Part shown: one piece after another, positions 40,167-49,799 of the stretch | Layout of the letters: each line of letters begins with the position of its first letter | Position numbering within the stretch: position 1 is the first letter of the stretch | Source: Craspedostauros australis | Lineage: Eukaryota > Bacillariophyta > Bacillariophyceae > Mastogloiales > Achnanthaceae | Assembly (NCBI GenBank): GCA_026770025.1 | Contig: JAMXDE010000010.1 | Span: 1,364,001-1,428,000 of the forward strand | Direction of reading: 5' to 3' | DNA length: 64,000 nucleotides | The notes under the pieces: model-generated | The model's database searches: none | What the model was told of the DNA's origin: nothing | Seen by the model: only the letters and a program-made list of their open reading frames with translations | Position numbers and translations under genes: made by a program

Positions 40167-43100
40167 CTAAATTGCAGCTGCCTCTGGTTTCGCAGCCTTC
40201 TGGTCTCGATCGTCGTTGGAGAGGTTGGTGTCAGATCCCTTGCGCTTGCCAAGTGACGACGTTGATCCTGGTGTTGAGGCGTCGCTGATGGGATTGGCAG
40301 GAAGAGCCACTTGAGCAGAAGCAGGAGGATAAGATGATGGTCGAGGATGATGGGATTTTTCGGTTCGGAGGTGCGCATCGGACAGCGGGTGTCTTTCGGC
40401 GAAAGAGCGGATCGCCTTTGGCCCGAGCTCGATCGGTTTGGCACCAGCACGAATGCCATCTTTCGTGTCCTTCAGTCCAAGCGCTTGTGCGGCGAATGTG
40501 TAATACCGACGCAACACAGAGCTCAACGACGACGATCCTTTCAGGTTGTTCAATCGCTTTTGCGTTGCCTCAGGGACGTTGTCGCAGCTATCCAGATGCA
40601 ATCGCTGGAACTCGCGCACGGCTTCGTAGATGCTGTTGATGGAGAATGGATACGACACAGCATGCCCGACGACGGTGCCCTGCTTGCGCAAAGAGCAGTG
40701 AATGCAACGAATGCCCACCTGCCCGAATTGCACAGGCTGCTTCTTGTCGACCTTCGCCATCTTCACATCTTGCTCGATCGCGCAGAACACTTCCAGTTGC
40801 TTGCGAACGAAGCAGTCCACATCTGACAACCAATCCTTGTCTTCAGGAATGGCCAGCAATGTACGTGACGACGGCGATGGTGGTTCCTGCGACACTTGCG
40901 ATAGCTCTGATGCAGAGGCCAACACCTTGGCCGCCTCGAGGTACGAACGCTGCACGACGACGTTGCTCTCTTCGCTGTCTTTGGTGGATGGGGAATCATG
41001 CTTGCCTTGCTGTGATGATGGCTGCGATCCGTCCTTCAGAGATTGCGTGTCCTCCGTTTTCACAGTGAGCGAATTAGCCCGGCGCGATGCGGATCGCTGC
41101 GCTTCGTCAGACGATGATGCTGCTGCTGATGGCTGCGCTCCCTCATTCCCGCCCGTCAGCTGCTGACCGGAATCAGGCTGCACTGGATCTTCCTTGTGAA
41201 GCCTGCGCCACATGCGACGGAAGAAGACCTTTTGCGATCCACGTGGGAGCCGCGCCATCTGCTCGGGGTGGAACTGCTTGAGCTGTCGCAAGGCGTCCTT
41301 CGTTTGCTGCGAGCAGCGTCGGCACTTGAGGATGTGACCTGGGATCTCGGCGAAGCTGTTCGCCAAGCGATCCACGTTGCTCCAGAAGAACTTTCGTGAG
41401 TTGTGCACATCTGCGCAGTGAACGCATTGCAGACCGCCGTACCCGATCTTGATCTTTTCTCTCTTCCCTCCTCTCGTCTTGCGGTCGGATTCGGAGAAGC
41501 GACACACCCGCAGTTGCTTCATCAGGTGGAAGAAGTAATCAGTGAGCAACAACCGGTCCTCGTCGAACACCAGCTTGGGGAGAGGCACGCCGTTGTCATC
41601 GTAATTGTGTTCATCCTTTTCGTTGGCGATGAGGTAGTTGCGCATCTGGGCGAGAGTATCTCCGGCATTTTCAAGGTGCGCGGCATGCCGTTCGTTGGGT
41701 GCAGATGCGAATGGAGGACCGCTTTGTTGTGGATGGTGTGGCGGTTGCTGCGATTGGTGTTGCTGAGCGGATTGGGCTTGCTGTGAGAGCGGATGCGAGT
41801 GCGGCGACTGCGATGGGTGGTGCTGAGAGGACTGCGAGTGAGGACCTGCCGGGTGCATCTGTCCCCCGCCCGACATCTCCGGATATCGCATCCCGTGCGG
41901 ACCCGACTCCATCTGGTGTCCTGGGTATTGCATGTAAGGCGACATCTGGTCCTGGCCACCAGGATACCCGGGCATGGATGGGTGTTGGTTGTGCGGATCC
42001 CAACCGCCGTAACCAGGCGGTCCACCGTAAGGTGAACCGTAGTGAGGCGGACCGCCCTGATACATGGCGGAAGGTGAGGCGGCGCTTTGGTGGTACGAGC
42101 GGCAGATGGTGAGATGCTGATCGATGAAGCTGCCGGGGGGCGGGGCGCCACCCGAGGTGGACCATATCGATTGCGGTTCGCGGTATTGAGGATGGACATG
42201 GGCGCAGTACTTGCACTGCCATGAACCGCTGGCATCCTGATAGTAGGGGAAGTTGGAGGGGGAATCAGGCTGCTGAGGTTGTCCGTAGTAGGCTCCGTGC
42301 CGACCAGGAGCACCGGCCGGGCCCGCAGCAGAGGGGTCGCATCCGTCCCCACCCTGCTCGGCGCCTGGTGGCATCTGCGATGGCGGACCGCCCATGCCAT
42401 CAGCCGAAGGCGGGTACTGGCCGTCACCTCCCATTGGACCCTGCGCTGCGTACGGCGGATATCCTGGTGACCCGTGGGCCCCGGATGGTGGTGACGTGTC
42501 GGAGGAGTCGCCTGGCCTTTCTCTCCGTGTTTGGAGCGGAGTTGGCTGCAACGCACCCTCCTGAGGAATGCTGCCTGGGTAATGGGCCCGCGTGGAGTAG
42601 CTTGGTTGGGTTGGCGTGGGATACGACATCCTTTCCGACGACATGCCGTAGCCCGGGCGCTCTGCCGACATGGGAACGTAGCCGCCCCCCCGTGGCCCTG
42701 GCGTTTCCATGGCGCCGCCGTGATGCCTCTTCGTGTCGCTGAATTCGATCCCCATCTTCGGTGGTTGCTTGTCGACGACCCCCAGCCGTCGGCTCAGGGA
42801 CATGCAGAAGTCCATGAGCAACATCATGCAACGTTCATGTTCCTCCACAGCAGCGCTCTTGGGTCCCCTCGGCGACAGATCAGCCTTGCGTTTCGCCGCC
42901 GCACGTTCGCACGCCTCCTGTATTTCATTCGGAACCATGCCGCACGTGGTGAGATGCTGATCGGCGACCATCCTGACATTGGCAGCTATTGACCCCAAGC
43001 TGCCTGGGAAGACCATGTTGTAGACGGCGGATGGCAACGGTCGCTGCGCGCAGTGGGCACAGCGCAGACCGACCTGACCAGGTACGACGGGGACCCCGCC

Positions 43101-43700
43101 CGTCCGCCTGGCATCTGATTCTGCCGCCTGTTCTGGAGTGGCCTCGAAGAACTCGATGTTGGAACATGCGAATGCGTCCTCCGGGGCCAGGTTCGATGTC
43201 TCCCTCGGCCCCAGCAGCGTTATTGATCGCGACACGAGCTTCCGTTGTCCATGCTCATCCATGGTGTATCGTGGATCTGCGGGCGATTTGCTGCGTGAGG
43301 AGAATGATGTCATGGAGGCCGGGGCTGGCGGCTGCGGTGGCATCCCAGGTGGTGGCATCCCCGACGGAGTATGCGTCATCCCTGAAGGCGGCATGTGATG
43401 CTCCATTCCCGGTTGTGGCGGTGGGTGATGCTGGAAGTAGGGGGAGACCTGCGGTGGCGGAGCGCCCATGGTGGAGTGGGGATGCTGTGGATAGTGCTGC
43501 TGTTGGTGTTGGTGTTGTTGTTGCTGCTGTTGCTGGTTCGAATGTTGCTGCTGCTGCTGCTGCTGCTGCTGATAGTGATGATGCGGATGCTGAGATCGGT
43601 GCGGACACTGCGTGAGCTCGTGCTCCTTGGCCTCCTCAAAGGTATCACAGGGCTGCCTGCAATAGTCGCAAGTCCAGAAGCCCCTTGATTGCGTAGGCAT
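40167..43700 (-). CDS. Large Gln/Pro-rich protein with repeated CxxC...HxxxC modules
   Basis: The product is 1177 residues from the ATG at 43700, in a single exon. A first C2HC-like finger is FWTCDYCRQP ... HELTQCPH (about 6-32), followed by a poly-Gln/His stretch. Four more modules share C-x2-C, a 20-30 residue spacer, then H-x3-C. They are VGLRCAHC...DQHLTTC (about 207-265), WQCKYC...DQHLTIC (about 490-537), GLQCVHC...PGHILKC (about 713-810) and VGIRCIHC...RLHLDSC (about 957-1055). The last two follow a helical segment (LTDYFFHLMKQL, LSDVDCFVRKQLEVF). Spacers are Pro/Gly/Ser/Gln-rich. I recall similar unnamed modules in diatom proteins. Zinc binding is inferred from the cysteine spacing. 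The cellular role is unknown. Confidence 0.85.
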   Translation of the reverse strand: MPTQSRGFWTCDYCRQPCDTFEEAKEHELTQCPHRSQHPHHHYQQQQQQQQQHSNQQQQQQQHQHQQQHYPQHPHSTMGAPPPQVSPYFQHHPPPQPGMEHHMPPSGMTHTPSGMPPPGMPPQPPAPASMTSFSSRSKSPADPRYTMDEHGQRKLVSRSITLLGPRETSNLAPEDAFACSNIEFFEATPEQAAESDARRTGGVPVVPGQVGLRCAHCAQRPLPSAVYNMVFPGSLGSIAANVRMVADQHLTTCGMVPNEIQEACERAAAKRKADLSPRGPKSAAVEEHERCMMLLMDFCMSLSRRLGVVDKQPPKMGIEFSDTKRHHGGAMETPGPRGGGYVPMSAERPGYGMSSERMSYPTPTQPSYSTRAHYPGSIPQEGALQPTPLQTRRERPGDSSDTSPPSGAHGSPGYPPYAAQGPMGGDGQYPPSADGMGGPPSQMPPGAEQGGDGCDPSAAGPAGAPGRHGAYYGQPQQPDSPSNFPYYQDASGSWQCKYCAHVHPQYREPQSIWSTSGGAPPPGSFIDQHLTICRSYHQSAASPSAMYQGGPPHYGSPYGGPPGYGGWDPHNQHPSMPGYPGGQDQMSPYMQYPGHQMESGPHGMRYPEMSGGGQMHPAGPHSQSSQHHPSQSPHSHPLSQQAQSAQQHQSQQPPHHPQQSGPPFASAPNERHAAHLENAGDTLAQMRNYLIANEKDEHNYDDNGVPLPKLVFDEDRLLLTDYFFHLMKQLRVCRFSESDRKTRGGKREKIKIGYGGLQCVHCADVHNSRKFFWSNVDRLANSFAEIPGHILKCRRCSQQTKDALRQLKQFHPEQMARLPRGSQKVFFRRMWRRLHKEDPVQPDSGQQLTGGNEGAQPSAAASSSDEAQRSASRRANSLTVKTEDTQSLKDGSQPSSQQGKHDSPSTKDSEESNVVVQRSYLEAAKVLASASELSQVSQEPPSPSSRTLLAIPEDKDWLSDVDCFVRKQLEVFCAIEQDVKMAKVDKKQPVQFGQVGIRCIHCSLRKQGTVVGHAVSYPFSINSIYEAVREFQRLHLDSCDNVPEATQKRLNNLKGSSSLSSVLRRYYTFAAQALGLKDTKDGIRAGAKPIELGPKAIRSFAERHPLSDAHLRTEKSHHPRPSSYPPASAQVALPANPISDASTPGSTSSLGKRKGSDTNLSNDDRDQKAAKPEAAAI

Positions 43701-46700
43701 AACAGACAACGCTCCCCCTGACGAGCAGTCCGATCAATAGATCTGTGAATGGATGGTTGGATGATCGGATGGTCTTTCCCAATACGTGCCTTCTGTTGCG
43801 CGCTCTTTGTTCGGTGCGCGTGTGGATGTGATTGGTGAAGGGCCCAGCTAGCGAGTTGTATTGATGTCTCACGGCGAGGGATGATGGTCGCGACTACTAC
43901 TGCGATTGTGATGCCAATGAGATCTTGAGATTCCCTCAGTTGTTGGCGTCAGGACTTTTGGTGCTGTCGATAGTGCTGTCGGTAGTGATGACGGTAGTGA
44001 TGACGGCTGTGACAATGAAGCTGACGGTGACGGTGACGATTTGACCTTTGCTTTGGTTTCTGGTGGTACTGGTTCTGCCGACTTGATCATGTGTTGATGT
44101 TTGGTACGATCGAAATTGCTGGAGTGAGGCGGCTATGTCTCTTGAACTGGATTTTGCGCTCGGCTGGGGCTTAGGTGGCGAGTTGATGGCTGATTGGTTC
44201 TTTCTTGGTCCACTGTTGCCGTTGCTGTTATTGCTGTCAATAGTGATGCTGATGTTGATGCTGAAAGGACTTGTTCCGGCAGAGGCGGTTGCGTGTACTC
44301 GTATGTGACAATTGCACAACGCTCGTGTTAGTGGTCGCCTATTGCTGAATTGGCAAGGAAGGTCGTTGTTGACGCACTCGGAGTATCCGCACTTGTGGCG
44401 TGATGTTGGAGACTTCTGTGCGGTGCGGTACTGTGCCTGTCGTTGTTACTGGGGGCGATGAGAATGGCGGGATTGTTTGCGTTCTTATCTCCGCCGCGTT
44501 CTATCCGTTGATGGCCGCTGCGTCTGCCTGTGTGCGTTATGATGCTGATTGTTGATGTTGGTCTTGGCGCCACAGCTTTTGGCTGTTCTTGCTCCGATCC
44601 TTTCTTGGTTGTGCCTGATACAGCGGTGTTCGCCTTGTTCGCTGTTGCTGCCGCTGTCAGGCGTGGCTGCGCTGCTGTTCCTGTTTGTGCGGTCGTTGTC
44701 GCTGGCTGGGACACGTGTGAAGTGTTCCCAAACTGTCTCCGCTCTCCGGAGTGCTCGCAAGAGCTGCGTTCCAATGATGGGCGCGCTGCCGTTCCTGGTC
44801 GGTTGGCGAATCGGTGTTTTTGTGTCAACTGAGCAAGAGAGACAAAGTGGTCTGATGGCACTTCTCGTAACTTGCTTCTTGTGGCGCTCCGCTTGTTCGC
44901 CCTCGACGGTTCACTTTATTCTTCGTGTGCCTGCCCACTACGATCACTCAACGAATCAAATGAAGCCACTCGACGGAACCACTCGATGGAACCACTGGAT
45001 GAATCAATCAGAAGCTCTGTGTTGTGTTGTGTTGTGTTGTGTTGTGGGCACTGCAATGCATTCGCGTCTGGCCAACTTTTTGTGTGGTTTCGACTTCAAA
45101 AACGCGGACAACAGGTTCCGACGTGATTTCTTGCGTCCTTGGTTTGAAAGATGAGCGCGAGAACACCGAAAGAGTCTCCCTTGTTGTTGTCGTTGTTGTT
45201 GTTGCTGCTTCTGCTGGTGTGGATGCTGTTAGTGTGGATGCTGATGCTGTTAGTGTGGATGCTGATGCTGTTGCTGTTGCTGATGCTGATGGCAAGACCG
45301 TACACCAACAATGACAGTCAATCACGACAGCGAACAATGCTGCTGGTTGCTGTCTTGCTCGGCTTTTGCTTTTGCTCGAACCAGGCGGAAAGTTTGTGAT
45401 CCTCGTCGTTCCTGATGGCTGTTTGTGATCTCCGCGACAGCACAGACCGGCGATCCCCTGCAAACAATCGATGGTATCGTCCGGTTACAGTTCTGCTGTT
45501 GTACTCTCTGCAGGAACGGTGTGGTCTGGTGTGTGTGTTCCACACGAAGCGCAAGTGATGTGTTTGCTCAAAAAGTATGGTCCACAAATAAAAAGAGACG
45601 CAACCAGACCCTCCAAAACGCCGATGGATACACACACATTGCCACACATTACCGCTTTGGTTGCCCCCCATGTGCAAGACCGCATGTGTGTGCGCAGCTG
45701 CAGGGCACCCTTTTTTGTGCGGTGCCCGCATCGTGCACGTCGCGCGGCGCTGTGTGTGTCATCCGTTGCTGATGCTTGATTGGCCCAAATTCCTGGCGCA
45801 GACTGCTGACAATGCACACGCACAAGCCAGCCCACTCAGACACGACTATTTCTATTCGTTCGACTCCGCACGCGCACTGCGACGCGTTGCATCGCGCTAC
45901 GCGGAACGCACCTGGAGCGGTTGAGGAATTCTTCACACATGTTTGGCGGACAAGATCTGCGCCCTTCACTCCTTGCATTCACAACCTCGGGTTTCAGTAC
46001 CGTTCAGTCCTGGCGGTTTCAAAACGTTATAATACGTATCCTGTCCCATGTGTCACGAATGAAGAGGTTTCCGGTGGCATTCCGTGTGTCACACATTTTT
46101 CAAAGAAGTGTCGTCGCGAAGTTTCCGAAAGCAAATTCAAACGAGAACGTTTCTAACTGTGGCATCTGGTCTGCCCAAACGGTCACAAACGTTGTGTCAG
46201 AGGACACACGACGTTCCTCCATGTGCTTGGCAATCCAACTAACAGACCGTCACGAGACACACACGGAAGAGAGACGGGCGATGCTCCATCTTGGGTCTCT
46301 CGTGTTTGTGAATTTCGGTTCTGCGTGCGATCATGGTTCGTACCGATACTTGCATCGCAGGGGGAGCGTTGGCGATCGCAATCGTTGCGGCTCGCAGGAA
46401 ACGATCACCCATCATCCCCAAACCGACAGGACCCAAAAATTGCCTGGCGGACGGAACCCTTGGCTCACCCATCTGATTCAATCTTGTTGCAAGTGAAGCA
46501 CGGCGATGTCTCATCCGACGGGCATTGGGAATCCCGTCACCACAGCAATGTCATTTCACTCAAGTCGTACCACCGATCACATTCATCCGAACGCCGCCAC
46601 TATCCTACCGGCTCTCCAATTCAAATTGCCATGGCACCGCATCGCAATCAAGTCAGGTCGAGCCATGCTCGTGCCACGCCGCTTCATGCGGTGCCATCAC

Positions 46701-48075
46701 AGGTCAAGAGCTTGCGGCTCACACAATCGACAGCATACAACATCGCATCAGCTGCCACTGCCCAAACTATACTGGTACTGATATCCGTTTGATAAGAATA
46801 CTTCATTCGCGTGGCACGGCACGGTATGGCGCTCATTGAGTCAAGCTTCAGTCTGGGTTCTCCATTACCCCCAACGCTGTTGTAATTCGAATGGCAAGAA
46901 AGCAGCGTCACAAGAATGGATGTAACAGTCGAGTGCGGTTCACCATTTGCGATCCGTCTCATTCAAACAGGACGAATGGATGAATGAGATCGCGGAAGCT
47001 GGATTTTTCTTGGACTTCGTTGATTTCGTCACGAGAACGGGGAGGCAGTCTGGGATTGAGTGGAGTTGCGCCGTGGCGTGATTCGCATTGGACGCACGAA
47101 TCGGGCGCCCATGGGATGATGGGAAGAGGGCGGTGACGCACACGAATTCTGCGGGTTTGAGCATGACCGACGGCAATCAATTCGAATCCAAATCTAAACC
47201 AAATCGAGCCGCATCGAATTGGCGGGTCCTGGTTCTGGATGCTGTCGGCGACAAGATCCCTTGTGGGAATTGGATTCTGCTCTGTCAACCGTGTTGATGA
47301 CATCTTGGCGAAGGACTTTCGGCATGCCTCAATCAATGTACCAGAACGAATCGGGGAACTGAATGTGCGGGCACGGCTGCGCATGCATGCAGCAGACGAA
47401 TGAGGGTCCGCCGCGGAGCTGGTGATGTGCGCTGCTGTAAAGTACGCGTACCAAGATACAAGTTACGACTGTCGTTCTGTTGCGAGTTTCCTTCATTCGT
47501 ACCAGTCGTATACTATAATAGTGTTCAGCGCGGACGTCACCTTCGGTTCCTTCCTGACCATCAACGCACTTCACATGTCATCGAAGATTGCGACTGCGAG
47601 ATTCAAAGCGACGGATACTCTATCCAACGAAAGGATACACGAAAAGGATTCTGGTCAAGCGATGCTCGAAGCATCTCTCCAGTCGTTCTCTCAAAATCTC
47701 TTTGGACCCTCCATCTCACTGGTTTACTTTGACTCCGCCAATGACGACGACGCACCTCAACACATGAATGAGAGAACACACTCGGCGACAGCCGGTGCCT
47801 TTGGTATGCACGAGTAGGTACGAGTATGTGTGTCTCGGCATCTAGCCCATGTCTCGACAGCATTTCATCCATGTGTCCACCGCAGCGTCATGCTCCCAAA
47901 TCTAGAGAAACAACCAAGCAAGCAAGCGGCCTACCGCGCTTCCTTGGCAAGTGGCATACTCTTACGTCCATTCACTCACTCATGCGCTCATGTGCAAATG
48001 TGTGTGCACATCTTTGTTTGAATGGCATGGCACAGCGACACAGCAGCACGAGTGCTCAGTCCATTATTGGCATGT
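43701..48075. other. 4.4 kb without a recognisable gene
   Basis: This is the longest gene-free stretch. From 43701 to about 45400 the minus strand is rich in CAACAG/CATCAG, which looks like a long leader or promoter of the CxxC-module gene. From 45400 to 48075 the sequence has mixed composition with several chance open frames (for example 45921-46496, 46223-46792, 47422-47817) whose translations look random. Codon-like bias is absent. I see no tRNA, snRNA or transposon signature. A (TGTGT)n tract lies near 45017-45047. Confidence 0.45.
45216..45290. repeat. Imperfect 21-bp tandem repeat
   Basis: Units of GTGTGGATGCTGATGCTGTTA and shortened versions recur about three times, embedded in a longer GTT/GCT-rich region. 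Confidence 0.7.
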
Positions 48076-49332
48076 TTAGTAGTTCAATCCCAACGGCCGC
48101 TCTGTTGTCAAGTCCTTGTCACCCTTCACCATCTGTCCTCTCACATTCTTGGCGACAAAGCTGAAGGATTGACCAGGCTGCGAAATGAGAATAATTCGAT
48201 TAGAAGAGAGTGGAGCACATTGGAAGAGGCAAGGACGAAAGCATCATGTGTTCACAACGTTCGAGTACAAGTATGTGTGAGAATGCGTGAGTGTGGATAT
48301 CAATGATGCGTCAGAACTGATATTCACTGCATGGTTGGTCTTGCAATTGCACTCGTATTGGGAAGCAGTTGCAAGCAGCACAAACACACGCACGCATACA
48401 CATGAAGAGCATCAAGAGATCTGCATTGTTAATTCTCGCAAACGCACCTTCCATCCAGCATCGATGGCTTCCTGCATTGTGTCAAACGTTCTCCATTGTG
48501 GCACAACTTCCACGGCTGGTTCCGGCTCTGCTTCTCTCGTGATCCCATCCAGCTGATCCGAAACAGCGTCAAAGCCAGAAAACTCCGGGGTCGCAACCTT
48601 CTTGTTCTTCTTCCCACCCTTGTTCTTGCGACCGCCCTTCTTTCTGCCTTTCTTCGCCGCGAGAGGTGGAATGCTGACGCTTTCCACGGTCATATCGGTA
48701 CGTGCATCCGTAAAGGTACGAACATTGTTCTGTGCCATTGCCTCCATGACGGTTTCGCGAGCACATTCATCCATGGTGAAGGCGCGGTAGGTTGGCTGCA
48801 GGTGCGGTGGGATTGTGCCTGGACGGAATCCCTGAAATCGCTGTTGTTTGGCATCGCTGGTGATCTTCTTGTAAATGACTTCGCTGAAACCTCCCAAGTC
48901 GGCTTCCACTCTGTTTTTGGAAATGTTGTGTTGTATTTGTTCATGAAATGGTCGATTTGTTGGTCAGAGTGTGAGTAGTTGCGCAGATGAAAATGAAGAC
49001 AAATGAGCTCTGATGCAAAGTGGCGAAACCACATCGTTCAACATTGCCTGCGACAACCATGCCTGTACACAAAACGATGTGCCTCACCCGTCAATCTTGA
49101 CGATCCATTCTGTGATTGGCTGTTCTCCCACAGCCTGGAGGGAACATCCACGGATGTCACCACCCTGCACAACGTCACCACTCCATGCATCGCCGGGGCT
49201 GCTGGATAGACTGGTGATGTGGGCGGCATTCCTTGGGACAACGGCGGGTGCGAAACCGTGCACCAACTGCAAGGAGGCACACAGGATAGCGGTGGCGACA
49301 ATCGCCGATGCTGCTGCTGTTGTCGTCTTCAT
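48076..49332 (-). CDS. Plastid-targeted trigger-factor ribosome-binding-domain protein
   Basis: The exons are 49332-49088, 48910-48448 and 48177-48076, giving 269 residues. Splice phases are 2 and 0, and every junction keeps the frame. The N-terminus is a signal peptide (MKTTTAAASAIVATAILCAS...) with cleavage HG|FAPAVVP, the plastid motif. The mature part holds a trigger-factor-like N-domain: WIVKIDGVEADLGGFSEVIY, FQGFRPGTIPPHLQPTYRAF (the ribosome-docking signature region) and DECARETVMEAMAQNNVRTF. A Lys-rich linker and WKPGQSFSFVAKNVRGQ follow. The PPIase and C-terminal chaperone domains of bacterial trigger factor are absent. A role at plastid ribosomes is inferred. Confidence 0.85.
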
Positions 49333-49799
49333 CGTTTCTTGGTTGTGTTGGGGCGCTCGAATGGAAGTGTGGCCTGTCGGAACGATGCAGAGCGCTGGTT
49401 TTGTGAGGGAGTCTGATGAATGAATGAATGTGACGCAGTGTTGAGGTGTGTTGCGTTGTCAGCAAGGAAGAGAAACCTTGTTGGCATTTCGTTTCCAGGT
49501 GGAAGAATCAGGTACACACAAAGTCTCTTCAATGAAAAAATGTGTCGAAAGATACGAATGTCCACAGACGCGAAATGAAACAAGGGAGAAAACACATGGA
49601 GGAATGAAGCGCGTGCGCGTGGCAACAGAGACAGCGACGCGCTACTTCTCCATTCTGTACTCAACTATAATGGCATATTGGTATGTATGGTAACACAGTA
49701 CGAGAGTAGCACGCATACATATTGATATTCCCATCCAACTCCATGTCATTGTCATTGTTGCTGGTGTTGATTTCAATTTATATCGCCATTCGGTAATTT
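49333..49799. other. Region between AP-4 mu 3' end and trigger-factor-like gene
   Basis: About 470 bp, with both neighbours on the minus strand. GTACTC lies at about 49669. It contains the trigger-factor-like gene promoter; no gene is seen. Confidence 0.5.

Noticed and set aside
41522-42556. 344-residue frame on the same strand as the CxxC-module gene
   Set aside because: It is an alternative frame of the Pro/Gln-rich linker. The Arg/Thr/Pro-rich translation has no domain, while the main frame has the conserved modules.
44328-44861. 177-residue minus-strand frame
   Set aside because: The translation is Thr/Ala/Ser-rich and lies in what looks like a CA-rich leader. There is no domain and no good start context.
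45017-45047. (TGTGT)n tract as a telomere-like repeat
   Set aside because: It is too short, lacks a G-run and is internal to the sequence, so it is a plain microsatellite.
45921-46792. Overlapping plus-strand frames in the gene-free interval
   Set aside because: Neither frame shows codon bias or any familiar motif, and they overlap each other in different frames.
47160-47220. AATTCGAATCC as a tRNA T-arm (B-box)
   Set aside because: No matching A-box or cloverleaf could be drawn around it. No tRNA gene was found anywhere in the window.
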